The notes beneath the pieces are model-generated. The model made no database searches, was not told the DNA's origin, and was given only the letters and a program-made list of their open reading frames with translations. 64,000 nt of DNA, from contig OZ010750.1 of the NCBI GenBank assembly GCA_963932245.1, forward strand, positions 53,669,000 to 53,732,999, in the 5' to 3' direction. The position numbers were made by a program, and so were the translations under genes. Each line of letters opens with the position of its first letter. Within the stretch, counting starts at the first letter, position 1. The stretch comes from Tachinus rufipes. Taxonomy: Eukaryota > Arthropoda > Insecta > Coleoptera > Staphylinidae. This document shows positions 24,824-36,026 of this stretch, piece after piece.

Positions 24824-26239
24824 TTACAAACTAAATTTTTTGTTTTCAGTTTTTATACCATCAGGTACACGCATATAGATTTCTTCTTTTAAACAACCAT
24901 TTAAAAATGCTGTTTTGACATCCATTTGATGTATTAATAAATTATGTTGGTTAGCAAAAACTATCAATATTCGAAAAGTAGCAATCCGGGCTACTGGTGC
25001 AAAAGTCTCATTGTAATCTGAAAAATATTGTTGACTGGAACCTCTGGCAACTAGTCGCGCTTTATACCTTGATGGTATTCCATTAATGTTATTTTTAATT
25101 AAAAATACCCATTTACAATCTACAATATTTTTGTTTGGTTGCTTTGTAACTAAAGACCATGTGTTATTTTCTCTGAGAGAACTAATTTCATAATTAATCG
25201 CTTCTTCCCATTTATCTTTATCATCCCTTTTATTTATTTCATCATATGTTTTAGGAATTTCATTTAATAAAGATTGTAAACATATGAGAATTTCAGTATC
25301 ACTTTCATTGAATGATATTTTATTGCGATTTTTTTTTAATCTTTCACTTCTTCTGGGTTCAATATTCTCAGACTTATTACTGGTGTTTAACTGATTTGTA
25401 TTATCGGTTTCACTGACAGTTTTATTATTTTCTGTCATTTTGTGTATATCCTCATTTATATTTGAGGAATCGGTTACCGATTTATTATCAGATTTTAAAT
25501 TAATAACACCATCTGAGTTTTTATTTGGAATCCCTTCTTCAAGTTTCAATATTGGTTTTGATGTTTTTGAATTATTATTTTTGTTCTTGTCACTGAACAG
25601 ATTGCTATTTTGTTTAACAATTTTAATTCTTTGGTAGTTTTTATATTCAACTCCTTCATCAATTTCCAATAATGGTCTTGAATTTATGAAATCTGTCTCG
25701 TCAAAAATAACATCACGAGCTGTGATAAATTTATTATTTTCTGGATTAAAAATTTTATATCCATTTGGTACATATCCAAACAGTATACCTTTAAAAGATT
25801 TTTTATCAAATTTTGTTTTTCGGTTTTTATCATGTATATACACAGTAGAACCGAATATTCTTAAATGGTCTATTTTTGGCTTTTTATTATGCCATAGTTC
25901 ATAAGGTGTTTTACCTTCTTTATTTGATTTTGTGGGGCTTATATTTATTAATTGTGTAGCAGTTAAAATTGCTTCACCCCAAAAATGTTTTTCTACATTT
26001 GCTCCATGGATCATTGCACGAGCCTTTTCTGTCAACGTTCTATTCATACGCTCCGCAACTGAATTTTGTTGCGGTGTGTATGGTACGGTTACATGAAAAC
26101 TTATACCTTTATTCATGCAAAAGGTTTTTAATTCATTTGACATATATTCACGCCCATTGTCACAATATAAATTAACAATTTTCAAATTGAAATGGTTTTC
26201 ACTTTTAATTACAAAATCTTGAAACATTTTTGGTAACAT
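24824..26239 (-). pseudogene. Copia integrase core and reverse transcriptase N-terminus
   Basis: Third frame segment, 471 codons. Integrase catalytic residues appear in LYCDNGREYMS (second Asp) and TPQQNSVAERMNRTL (Glu), completing the DDE triad begun in the previous segment. GKTPYELWHNKKP and LRIFGSTVYIH follow, then an acidic/Asn-rich linker. RT starts with WEEAINYEISSLRENNTW, WVFLIKNN, RYKARLVARG and LIHQMDVKTAFLNGCLKEEI, where the Asp in QMDV is the first RT catalytic Asp. The frame shifts by one within the AAA/T6 tract at 24833-24841. Confidence 0.92.
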
Positions 26240-27729
26240 CTGATTTATAAGTTAGAAGATATGTTACAGTATAATGAGTATAATCGTCAATGAATGTTAG
26301 AAAATAATTTTTATTGTCGATTGTGTGAACTATAAATAAGGGCCTCTGAACATGTGTTTTATCTTTAGCTTTAGAAAAAGGTAGTTTTGTTTGCTTTCCA
26401 TATATGCAAGCTTCACATAATTCATTTGAGGGATAAATATTTTTTAATTTAGTAATATTACTTGCCATTTCTTTACTTTTTAATTCCAAAAATTTATTTT
26501 TACTTATATGGCCTAAACGTTCGTGCCAGATTTTATAGCTCTCATTATTAATATTAATATTGTTAATTTGGTGAAAATGCTTTTCAACTTTCTTATTAAT
26601 TTTGAATTTTATTTTTATTAGATGGTTTAAACACTCACCTTTTACAATCACCTTACCACCATTTTTAATCGTTACTCCGCCATTTTTCTTAAATATAATT
26701 GTCATACCAGCCTCTTGCATTCGGCGTACCGAAAGCAAATTATACGGTACATCAGGAACGTACAACACATTTTGTAAAGATCCTTTGATTCCCATATTCG
26801 AGGTAACATCTATGGTTCCTTTACTTATAGCCATAACTGTAGTATTGTTTTTAGCTACTGATATTTTTAAAGGTGTATTCAATTTCTCATATGTCGTAAA
26901 GTAGTCTGAATTATTAATTATATGATCCGTTGCGCCAGAATCTAGTAAGAACATAATTTCATTTAGTTTATTCAACTTTGTTAACGTGCCATTATGGAGC
27001 ATAAACGCAAAACTTTGTTCACTGGTTGAGCATGTTGAAACAGTTTGTGCTTGTCTGTCTTTGTGTGAATTAACAATTTTCTTTTTATAATAAAAACAAT
27101 CCCTTTTTACGTGATTTTTTCTTCCACAATAGTCACATTTTAAAACACGCCGGTTGTCAAATTTTTTATTACTTTTAAAATGAGGAGCCCTTTGTTTCTG
27201 TTTATAATTTCCATTATATTTCCAATTTTTCTTTGTTGCCTTATTTCTATTGTAAACCACTTCCGTTTGTAGAATTTTACCACTTGTATCTCCACTTTCA
27301 TTTCTTAATTTTATTTCATGATCTAGCAGCCTAGTTTTCACAAACGCCAGATTTAAATTATCTTCGTTTAATGTTTGTATAGCTGTAGCAATTCCATCAT
27401 AAGCCGGGGGTAATGTTAATAAAATGTGGGCAATTTTTCCCATTTCATTTAGAGGGGCTCCAGCTGCTGTTAATTCTATGAGCATATTGTCGAATTCGTT
27501 GAAATGGTTTATAAGTGAAGTTTCTCCTTTCAATTTAAAACTTAACAGTTTCTTTTGTATTGAAAGTTGCGTAGCCAAACTCTTGCGTTCATAAATTGCA
27601 TCGAACTTTTTCAATATGTCCCTCGCCGTCGCATCCTCGGTGACAATGCTAATTAATGTATCGCTCAAATGTTCTATGATACATCCTTTAGCGGACGTCT
27701 CTTGTTTCCGCCATTCATTGTCAACTGTT
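26205..27729 (-). pseudogene. Copia Gag, protease and integrase N-terminus
   Basis: Second frame segment. In order: Gag capsid region (UBN2-type, with FDAIYERKSLATQLSIQKKL); zinc knuckle CDYCGRKNHVKRDC (CX2CX4HX4C), which binds genomic RNA; aspartic protease FLLDSGATDHI; integrase pre-domain with zinc-binding WHERLGH and CEACIYGK; and the first catalytic Asp in FLTFIDDYTHY. It ends after VTYLLTYKSDV where a 5-T run (26227-26231, plus strand) shifts the frame by one. The largest open part is 27668-26205. Confidence 0.92.
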
Positions 27730-27864
27730 TCAGGGGGGGTCTTGAGTTAGAACCCGAAGAGCACCTTCCTCGTCAATTAACGCCTTTAATCGCAATTTCC
27801 AGATACTATAATTTTCTCCATTAAACGGTTTAATATTACGTTTAACCTTTTGATTGTTCGACAT
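27730..27864 (-). pseudogene. Copia Gag N-terminus (first frame segment)
   Basis: The polyprotein starts at the ATG at 27864. The 44-residue segment contains IKPFNGENYSIWKLRLKALI, the typical copia Gag opening (DUF4219-like) with its FNGENYxxW motif. It stops at a TGA right after a run of seven G on the plus strand (27733-27739). One base fewer in that run would join it to the next segment. The first frameshift therefore sits in a homopolymer. Confidence 0.85.
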
Positions 27865-27973
27865 TTTCACTTTTATTTCATTTATATTTATTTATCACTC
27901 TTAGTTTATAATTAGTTTATTTATAAAAAGAACTTTGTCATTAGTCACTTTACACATGCACACAAATAACGTT

Positions 27974-27987
27974 CTGGGCCCATAACC
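27974..27987 (-). other. Copia primer-binding site (half-tRNA iMet type)
   Basis: On the minus strand the 14 bases directly after the 5' LTR are GGTTATGGGCCCAG. Their complement CTGGGCCCATAACC is the anticodon stem-loop of eukaryotic initiator tRNA-Met, with the CAT anticodon. Drosophila copia is known to prime from a cleaved initiator-tRNA half in this way rather than from the tRNA 3' end. Position and sequence fit exactly. Confidence 0.9.
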
Positions 27988-28231
27988 TATTGGATATGGG
28001 ATTAAATAATAAGTAAGATTTAATAATATGTATATATTTATTATAAGTACGTTACTCAACGAGAGCCAGACTAATACTAATATACATTTACATGGTTGGT
28101 TCGTATAGCCGGTTGGTCCTTTGTTAAGAAAAGGTTAAACATAAATAGGGGAATTCCCTGTTAAACATAAATAGGGGAATTCCCTATTGTATTTATTTTG
28201 GTACGAGCATCTCATATAACAATATACAATA
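27988..28231 (-). repeat. Copia 5' LTR
   Basis: 244 bp, identical by eye to 23187-23430. The two ends form a 5-bp inverted repeat (TATTG/CAATA). It contains a 26-bp tandem duplication with the palindromic block GGGGAATTCCC (near 28147-28186). This is the upstream LTR because it abuts the primer site. Confidence 0.96.
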
Positions 28232-28239
28232 ACTCTCAA

Positions 28240-30080
28240 ATATTTAGTGAATTTTAATCGCGACATAAAACCAAACGGGACCGATTTCATTGAGTATATG
28301 TGATAGGGTAGTTCTAAGAATTAAACAATGTAAAAATCAATACCTTGTTCATACATTTTATATAATTGGCATACAGTATAAAGCTTTGAACTTTTTTGTG
28401 TATTATTTCTTGAGAATGAAAGTTTGTTCATTTGCAAACGTTTTTAAAATTATGTGTAAAAACTTATTTAAACCTGTTACATATATAATAGAAAAAAAAA
28501 ATAGGATAGCTAAGTTCAAAGCTGTTAACAGAACATTTTCTTTGTGACTAGTGCGTAAATTATTGCATTTCTAAATATAATACCTTTTTTATTTTTGTAT
28601 TACCTTGCAATGAATTATTTTTTTGATATTTATGAAAAATAGTAAATTTTGTTTTAGTTTACAATAAACAAGGTTTGATTGAATAGAATAGAAGCAATTG
28701 ATAAAAATAACATGTAAATTTATACCCAGAAACCAATAGATTGCAGATTTAACACTTGAATACTGCAAATGTAGAAGTGTTGGTAATCAAGAAAACATAA
28801 CCGGTTTTCTCTTAGTTTATTTTTAGTAAGGAATTGTTTTTTTTTTCTTATCTCAAAGACGTTAGCAACAAAAATTTCAACTCAATACTCATTTATTTCA
28901 AAATAACATTGATTTGAATTAGAAAAAAATCTTAAATTTGCTTTCCTGAAAAATTACTTTTCATATTAGCCTTGATGTAATTAGTATCCCAGTTGGATTC
29001 ATTAATATAATTCATATCTAAAACAACTACAATTGAAATTGTTTATCATTGATAGTTTTATTTCATGCAAATTTAAAATCTTTGAATCTTGTGGTTTATT
29101 CATGCTAAAAATAATGATATTAATCAAGCAAATATGTTTACAAAAAAATGTAAAGTTATTAAATACGCAGTTTTACAAATATATGATTTGCTTTATAGTA
29201 TATCATTCTATTTAGTAGTAAATAAATTTAATATTATTTACTGTATCAAAATGAGCATACTTACATAATTATTTATTTCTTAATGCACTTGCAGTAAACA
29301 ACTTGTACACTTAAAGGTTATGTTCACAACCACGCATGGTCATAGCTTGTTATTCCCGCCGTCATCGATCAATAAATTTTGTTTAGGCAATAAACGTGGG
29401 CGATTCGTAAAGTATGTAATTTTTTTGTCGAGAATAATGCAACACAGGGTCAGTGCAAAAAAATTGAAAAGAATTATTCCATGATTTTTTTATTTCACAT
29501 GACATGATTTTCTATGAAATAAAAATAGATCCGAAAATAGCCTTGCACGTATAGACTCTTGAATATTGCATTGCAATTAAATTTAGTTTTAAAACCAGCT
29601 GGGAATTAATATTTTAACTTTCATATTTACTTTATGACAAGAGATGTTTATCTTTTTAGATGACTTTTGAGGTTTTTAATAGAGACTTAATCAATGCTAA
29701 ATTTATGGTGGAGTCGCGGGGAACACTGTTTTCTGAGAACTGTATATATGTTGTAGTCTTATAGCGTAATGCATGCTTTATATGAAAAGCCTAAATAGTT
29801 TTTGAGTTGCCGGTAGATAGTGTAAAATCCATATTTTCATGAAATTATTTACTCTACATTTTATATAGTGCAATAAATTATTATAGTCTAAGGTAGGTTA
29901 GGTAAGGCTAAATATGTTATATTAGATAATTTTTGTAATGTTTTTAGATTTGATTATTCCAATAATGGGATTAAATGGCATTACATATTGAGAGTATATT
30001 ATATCTTGTTAAGTAACTTATGAGCTTTATGTTTATGTAGTTGATAAAAGTTTACACGGTTGGAAACAGTTTAAAATATA
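28240..30080. other. AT-rich DNA, nothing identified
   Basis: No gene or repeat recognised on either strand. Small open frames at 28290-28547 and 29033-29215 are low-complexity and lack domain signatures. Confidence 0.5.
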
Positions 30081-30109
30081 GCGTTCAGACGGGCTCAGTG
30101 CTTACCTCC

Positions 30110-30165
30110 GAGTGATGACTCATCATGCGTACTGAACGCCGTCTCTGACTACGGCTGAGTCATCA
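30110..30165. repeat. Inverted pair of TGACTCA motifs
   Basis: TGATGACTCA near 30113 and TGAGTCATCA near 30151 are exact inverted copies about 30 bases apart in a locally GC-richer patch. TGACTCA is the AP-1 consensus and the extended form resembles Maf/CncC sites. No gene start is visible nearby, so this may equally be the relic of a hairpin-ended element. Confidence 0.4.
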
Positions 30166-30229
30166 TTTGCTGGCAGCGCTTGTCATTTTACTCATCGTTT
30201 GCTTGTTTACTGACAAATCAACTCAGCAG

Positions 30230-32950
30230 TTAAATGGCGCATAGATAATTAGACTTTTACTCATGGCAAATCTTATTAGTAATAACGCTACTAAGCACTT
30301 TACTGAAAGGTGAATATATCGGCTCTTAGTCTGTTTAAGTCAAATTGTATGACTTACATGAACGAATAAAGCATGTTTTATGGAGGAACACCCATTATGC
30401 AGTAGCAACGCAAAAAGTTACTCTCCACAATGTGTTTTATACCCGATTTTACACAATTTGGTTCAAGTTTTATTCTGATGTGTCAAAAAATTTAAACCTG
30501 TTGGTGAAAAAGGTTGCGGGGCAAGGCAAGACGATTACAGTGATTGTTTATCTACCCCCGGGAATAAATGAAACAAATGCTTAATAAGTAAGTACAGAGA
30601 TAGATGCAATTATTGTTTTTTAATCAATAAGCGTTATCTCACTTCTCGTGGAGTAATCTGGATTACAGTTGGTTGCGTTCTACCTTTCGACGCGCAGTTA
30701 AACTATTTTTATTATAATTTCCGATCAGATTCTATCTCCAACCAATGAGTAAACGGGTATTGGATCTGAGCTGTGCCACCTCAATAGGCCCGTTAATATT
30801 TTTTAAATATTTTTGGTCTTATTAATGTGGTCTAATTAATAACGTAACTGGACTCTGAAGTGTAGATTTGATTTAAATTTTTGATATTTACTTTGCGATT
30901 GACAGTCATTTTGTGAACAAATGTTACAATTAATTTATCAACTTGCAATAGCTAATTGTGTCATGATTTATTTTGACATATCTTTCAATCCACAATCAAC
31001 AGTTGTGTTACGATATGCATTATTCGTTTTGTTGATTTTTCTTTTGTTTGACGATTGACAAGTGTATCATGAACCTACCTCATGCGTTCTGTTATTTAAA
31101 CATACTTTTTTTATTTTTAAACTGACACAGCAAACGCTTAACTACTCAACCACCATACCGAGCGTTTACGGTGTATTTTTACTATAACGCTCAATGTTGC
31201 TTGCCCAAATTTCTTCTAACCTTTATCAATCCGACCGCATTATTTTATGCAGTCTTCTGCATATTTACTTATCCCGCTAAGCTATCGCTTAAACACTCTC
31301 CAGTTTGACTTGACTCGGAATTAAATCTATTATCTTTTAGTTTAGCGTGCTTTCAATGCGTTGCGCTTAGTTTTGCGCTTCTGTCTATCAATTCAATCTG
31401 CACATAATTATTAAATACAACACAATTAGCAAATGTAAAATCTCTCTAGCATAGAGCCAATAGTTTGTGAAATTCTTTTATTGCTTTAGAGGAAAGCCTT
31501 TTGAAATATTGCTTTAGAATACAAATTAAATAAAAAAGTATGACAATAAGCTACGGTAAACAACGCGAAAGCACGGCAAGGAAGTCAATTTATGCATAGA
31601 TACTGCAGTGAAACTACAACTTTACTTGGTTTTCATGCAACCGATTATGCCATACACCAAGCCAATTCCGACAATTACCAAAACAGCAGCGCCTAGTGAT
31701 GGTAGTTTCGAGGAAACTTCCGCTCCTATTCAGATTTTGGGATCTTAATCGAGTTAGCAATATTAGTGAGAGCGATTGCTTTGTGTAAGAATAATTTCAA
31801 AGGTTTATAGAAATAATTTTTCTGTGATTCATATCAATGTCCTCGGTCGATTCCAAAGTTTTTGCGAACAGTGAGTGAGAGTGCCGAACCGCACAATCAC
31901 GACAATCTCATTTGTTGTTTCGAGTGTGAGAGTGTCAGGAGTATCCACTTTGGAATTGCCCAAAGATCTTTAGCTCACCTTTGCCTTTGCCTTACTTACT
32001 ACAGACGTACCCAAGTACATAAATGTATTTGAGATTCTCTATGCTTGGGTTTGTGGTTTGACTCAGAGACTAGCATGACGTCTATATTTATATATTACAT
32101 ATCTGCCGTCCTGAAATCAAGCTAGTCTGTTGGAAAGCAACAAACTGTTTGTAAAGAGAGGCTAGCTTTACGTCTTTGGTATTGGTGAAGAGAGGACATG
32201 AGCAAACGATTTGTTTGCTATTGCTGCGGCTGGTTTGCGGGTAACAGAGTTCTTAAAAGAAGACGGGGCCGGTGCCGGGCCCGTCTTGGGATCCCAGGAT
32301 GTTAACGGGATGAGAGCTTGAGCAAAGGGCACAGGAGATGTGTATTAGGCTCATCGGCAACTTTTGTCACAAGGTTTTTTTTTAGATTGTTGATTTCTGT
32401 GATATTGGCTCCCTTAGGCAGTTTCACGGAAATCATTAGAAACATTTGTTTCCCATACCGTGGATATTGCTGGGAGCAAAACCGAGAGGCTCAAGTTCTA
32501 GGCCTATCTTTTTTTCTGTTTAGTGTTAAGGAACTTTTCGAATTACCGCTTTGAGACAACGTTTATTTATGATTGACTAGGTAAAGAATTTTGCCCTTTC
32601 TACTTTGAGGAAGGCAGTTACCTTCTTGCGGTCCGTCATTGCTGCCAGGGTAAGGCGGATGCGTGCGGATAATGTAGCAATGCTATTATTGCTGAAGTAT
32701 CTGGAAAAGCCCGGAATTGTTCTTCTCATTACAAATGCCGGAGGGCGGTATTTAGAAGAAGTGGTTGGAGCGGTTACATAGTCGTCCATGGTGGAGTTTT
32801 TGTTACCTGGAAGTCTAGATCCATAACGATAGGCTTAAACCTGACCTCTTTGGAACGTGGCTGGGATCGACAACAAGGATAATAAGTATATGGAAGTATA
32901 TAAATACTTTGATGCAATTGAAACGGTATAGACGTGGATAGATGGCAAAA
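30230..32950. other. No gene recognised; short GC hairpin
   Basis: No coding family recognised. A GC-rich hairpin with a ~10-bp stem (AAGACGGG...CCCGTCTT) lies at 32259-32287. The 79-codon plus-strand frame at 30345-30584 has no domain. The segment from about 32300 is moderately GC-rich and precedes the LINE fragment at 32960; it may be upstream sequence of that element, but I cannot show it. Confidence 0.4.
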
Positions 32951-32959
32951 GTTGAAGCC

Positions 32960-33900
32960 CAACATTCAGTAATGCCAACCGGCTATAAATGAAAAAAAAA
33001 GAGGAAGAGCAAAAGGAAGCATAGTTAAAGAAAATAAATTTAAAGCGATAACAGTATATAGCAGAGGTATGAAAAACATTCAAGAAACTGAAAGAAGAAA
33101 ATTTATTATAGGGGCGGGGGGGCTTTAACGCAAGATTAGAAAGAGGAAAAAATAATCAAACAAGATGACCACACGAGAAATAGAGAATCAAAGGATACCA
33201 TCACAGAAAATAGAGAAGGAAATGAACTGATAGAAATGATATAAGGGAGAGAGAGAGAGAGAGAGGGGGATGGGACATTTTAAATGGAAATAAGTACGAA
33301 GTAGACAAATTTAAAGTAAGAATAAGAGTAGAATCAGAACACCAGCCATTAGAACTGGAGAAACTGTAAGAAGACGAGAAAATGAAAAAGAATAGGGAAG
33401 AGAAGATTAGAGAAAAGGAAAAAAAAACATAGAAAACAAGAAGAAAAAATAAAAAAGCAAATGGTGGAACAGCAAATGTACTCAAAAAATTTAGAGAAAA
33501 GGAAAAAAACCATAGAAAACAAGAAGAAAAAATAAAAAAGCAAATGGTGGAACAGCAAATGTACTCAAAAAAAGCAACAAAAGCAACAAAAGCAACAAAA
33601 GCACAAAAAAGGATATCTCACAAAAAACAGTGTAAAAAAGCTAAAAGTAAACTTATAAAAAAAGACAGAAGCATGAAAATACATAAACAAAGAAATGAAA
33701 AGAAAACAGGGAGATATTGAAGCAATACTGATAGAGGCGTGGAAGGAACACTTTTTGAGTTTGTTTCGAGGGGAAAAGGAAAAAAGAAGAAAAGAAACTA
33801 GAAAAACTCCAGCATATATTGTGCTGGAAAAATCAAAAATGATAAGTTAAAAGTAGAAGCAGGAAAAAAGCAATAAGGTACGAGGAAAGAATGAGAAAGT
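32960..33900 (+). pseudogene. LINE endonuclease fragment, A-rich strand
   Basis: Plus-strand translation in changing frames shows RAKGSIVKENKFKAITVYS, then FIIGAGGL where GDFN is expected, and LNGNKYEVDKFKVRIRVESE followed by HQPLELE. This matches the second half of an APE-like endonuclease (VY, GDFN, DHQPL). A highly charged, purine-rich linker to about 33880 follows. The Lys/Arg/Glu-rich style matches the LINE at 49.8-51.0 kb, so both may be one family. Many indels in A-runs break the frame. Confidence 0.6.
33407..33574. repeat. 84-bp tandem duplication in the LINE linker
   Basis: Two almost identical 84-bp units (33407-33490 and 33491-33574) start TTAGAGAAAAGGAAAAAAA and include CAAATGGTGGAACAGCAAAT. 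A short array of AAAAGCAAC-type units follows (to about 33605). The near-identity of the units compared with the decay around them suggests a recent slippage or unequal-exchange event. Confidence 0.9.
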
Positions 33901-33904
33901 ATCT

Positions 33905-35690
33905 TTTTCTTTTTTATTTATTAATTAAACTGTGTTGGATATTTGCTCGTCTTTGAGCTGGTCTTCGAGCTGCTGCTCCAGCAGAGGCGCCATCGCAGCA
34001 ACCTGGAAGTGGTTCTAGAAAAGAATAATTATTAATGAAGCTGGCCAACATTCGATCGGCTGGCTCGTTGGATGTGATCTCTTTGCTCAGGTGTGCTCTA
34101 TATGGCTGTTAGGCCAAAATCTTACTGACTTTTTGTTGAGTGCACACCAACGACACCACAACAATCCTCCAGCGAACTCGACAGACATTGCATTTATGTC
34201 TGGCAAAGATAAGAAACCTGGAGAATCTCTCCAGAGATCGAAGTCCGTCACACCTGTGGAACATACAATTTTATTATTCTCTTTTTTGTTGTGTATTAAA
34301 AATATGTACTAGATATAAGTTTAAACTTTACATATGCAATATTTAAAATTGGCAAATATATTAATATTATTATCAATAATGAAAAAAATTATATGTGACA
34401 AATTGCAACGATTATCAGCAAAGTTACGTTCGTGAACGATCATATCTTAACTGCTTAATCGTTCAGTAACGATTACTAAATTGTAAGGAGATTGTTGTGA
34501 GTTATAAAATAGACCTGTTAGCTTCCCAACGTTAAAATTTGAATAAGAACAATGTAGTTTGGACCCGGGTCAGTGAGTTCAGCAGATCGCATATACATTT
34601 TCACATAATTTAAATTATTAAATGTATTATTGTACGTTTCAGTAAAAACCAGCAGTACATTTTTTTTAAATAAAACGTTATTTTTGATCAATAAAATGCT
34701 GTTTATTTCGTATGATAGTTGAAATTCAGAAATGCAAACAGGAACGTTTTTATTCAAATTCCCATCACCTAAATTTATTCAAATATTTCGATTGTGTCGT
34801 GCATATCTAAAAAACACTGATAACTTTGTCAGGTTGTATCAAAATTAACCAAGTACAACAATGTAAATAGTAAATTTATCATCAGTATTTCGGTTTTTGG
34901 ACACGAGCCAGTTAATACAAGTGTTTTTTCTACACTACTAATTCTTTGATTGTTGAAATTTTGATTACATATTTACCACAATATTTACATTAATCAAAAG
35001 AATTCCTATGCGTCACGTCACATTATAACTATATTTAAAAATAGAAATGTTGATTCAAAAATTATATTTTCAATTCAATGAAATTAATATAAATTAAAAT
35101 CAGTTGAAAATTTTATGCAGGGCAACAAAATACATAACGCATTTTAAGGGTTTCTTATATTGTTTATATATTTGTTGAAATAATTGGGACAGTTACACAA
35201 TAATTTAATGCATATAAACGAGTTTATGATACGTTGAATAAACGCAGAGTGCGTGTAACCTTATTATATGCAGTTGGAAAGAGATAATTGAATGGTGCCG
35301 GAATTTGGTCCTTATTTACTAATCTATAGTATTCTTAAATGGAAAAAATATTTGATGAGTGGTGGGGAAAAATGATTCGATAAAGATGGATGGTGGCTGG
35401 GCAATGTATTGTGTACATTTGTATGGACGGGCCAGAGTCAGTCGTGGTTGAAAAGTGGTTGGTGTCGAGTCAAGTGGAGTTTTTCAAAACTATCACTCGC
35501 AGACAATAATAAATCATTAAACCAACATGATAATAATATTTACTTAAGTTAAGACAACTATAATAGGAACAATAAAATAAAAATTTTGTGTAATGATGTA
35601 GACCAAAAAGTTCAGTGTTAAATAATCGCGCCTAAAATATTAAAAGTTTATCTAGTCAAAGCTTTAAGTAACTAATAAAATGATCTAAAT
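33905..35690. other. No gene recognised; upstream region of the GPCR
   Basis: A locally GC-richer patch lies at about 33955-34265, including a 73-codon plus-strand frame (34091-34312) without known domain. The rest is AT-rich. The last 300 bases should contain the GPCR promoter and 5'UTR, but no element can be assigned with confidence. A 2-codon upstream ATG (ATGATCTAA) at 35680 precedes the GPCR start. Confidence 0.45.
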
Positions 35691-36026
35691 ATGGACATTG
35701 CAGTTTTAAGAGAATGTTTAATAACGATTTCTTTTATATTGGGAACTGCTGGAAATATAGCTGCTTTATGGATATTATATAAATCTGCAAGAACAAGAAA
35801 CTCCAAACACGTGTTGATGTTAAGATGCCTTGCAGTTAACGACCTAGTGGCCCAAATGGGAATGTTAGTTCTTATGAATTTACCAAAATACACATTGATA
35901 CCGATTTATTGGAAATGTGCACTATATGTGATGTTAAGAGCATTTGGTTTGGGATCTGGTTGTGTTGCATTTGTAATGGCTGTGGAGAGATGGTTGGCAT
36001 TAACCAGACCGTTTCTGTATCAACAG
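35691..36026 (+). CDS. GPCR exon 1 (TM1-TM3)
   Basis: 112 codons from the ATG to CAG|GTAGTA. It encodes TM1, TM2 (AVNDLVA), ECL1 Cys76, TM3 and the ERW motif with the start of intracellular loop 2. Confidence 0.85.

Larger units (their letters stand above)
23182..28236 (-). mobile_element. Full-length Ty1/copia retrotransposon, very recent insertion
   Basis: The element reads on the minus strand. It has two 244-bp LTRs (23187-23430 and 27988-28231) that are identical by eye and start TATTG and end CAATA. A 5-bp target duplication ACTCT flanks it at 23182-23186 and 28232-28236. A primer-binding site abuts the 5' LTR and a polypurine tract abuts the 3' LTR. Internal coding order is gag, protease, integrase, reverse transcriptase, RNase H, diagnostic of copia. 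One polyprotein frame of 4147 nt (27864-23718) is broken only by four shifts, each consistent with one extra base in a homopolymer; 4147 minus 4 is a multiple of three. Identical LTRs argue the insertion is extremely young. Confidence 0.97.

Noticed and set aside
32259..32287. GC-rich hairpin as a transcription terminator or structural RNA
   Set aside because: Eukaryotic context and no gene ends here; single 10-bp stem is insufficient.
33201..33558. Minus-strand frames rich in Phe/Ser/Leu resembling membrane proteins
   Set aside because: They are the complement of an A/G-rich LINE linker; composition alone creates the hydrophobic run.
33979..34000. Possible short minus-strand peptide start (ATG GCG CCT) near a GC patch
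   Set aside because: Only about 22 codons, no splice or conservation evidence.
35431..35475. TCAGTC initiator and AGTCA 29 bases downstream as GPCR core promoter
   Set aside because: Both words are short, the downstream element is one base off the ideal position, and no transcript evidence is available.
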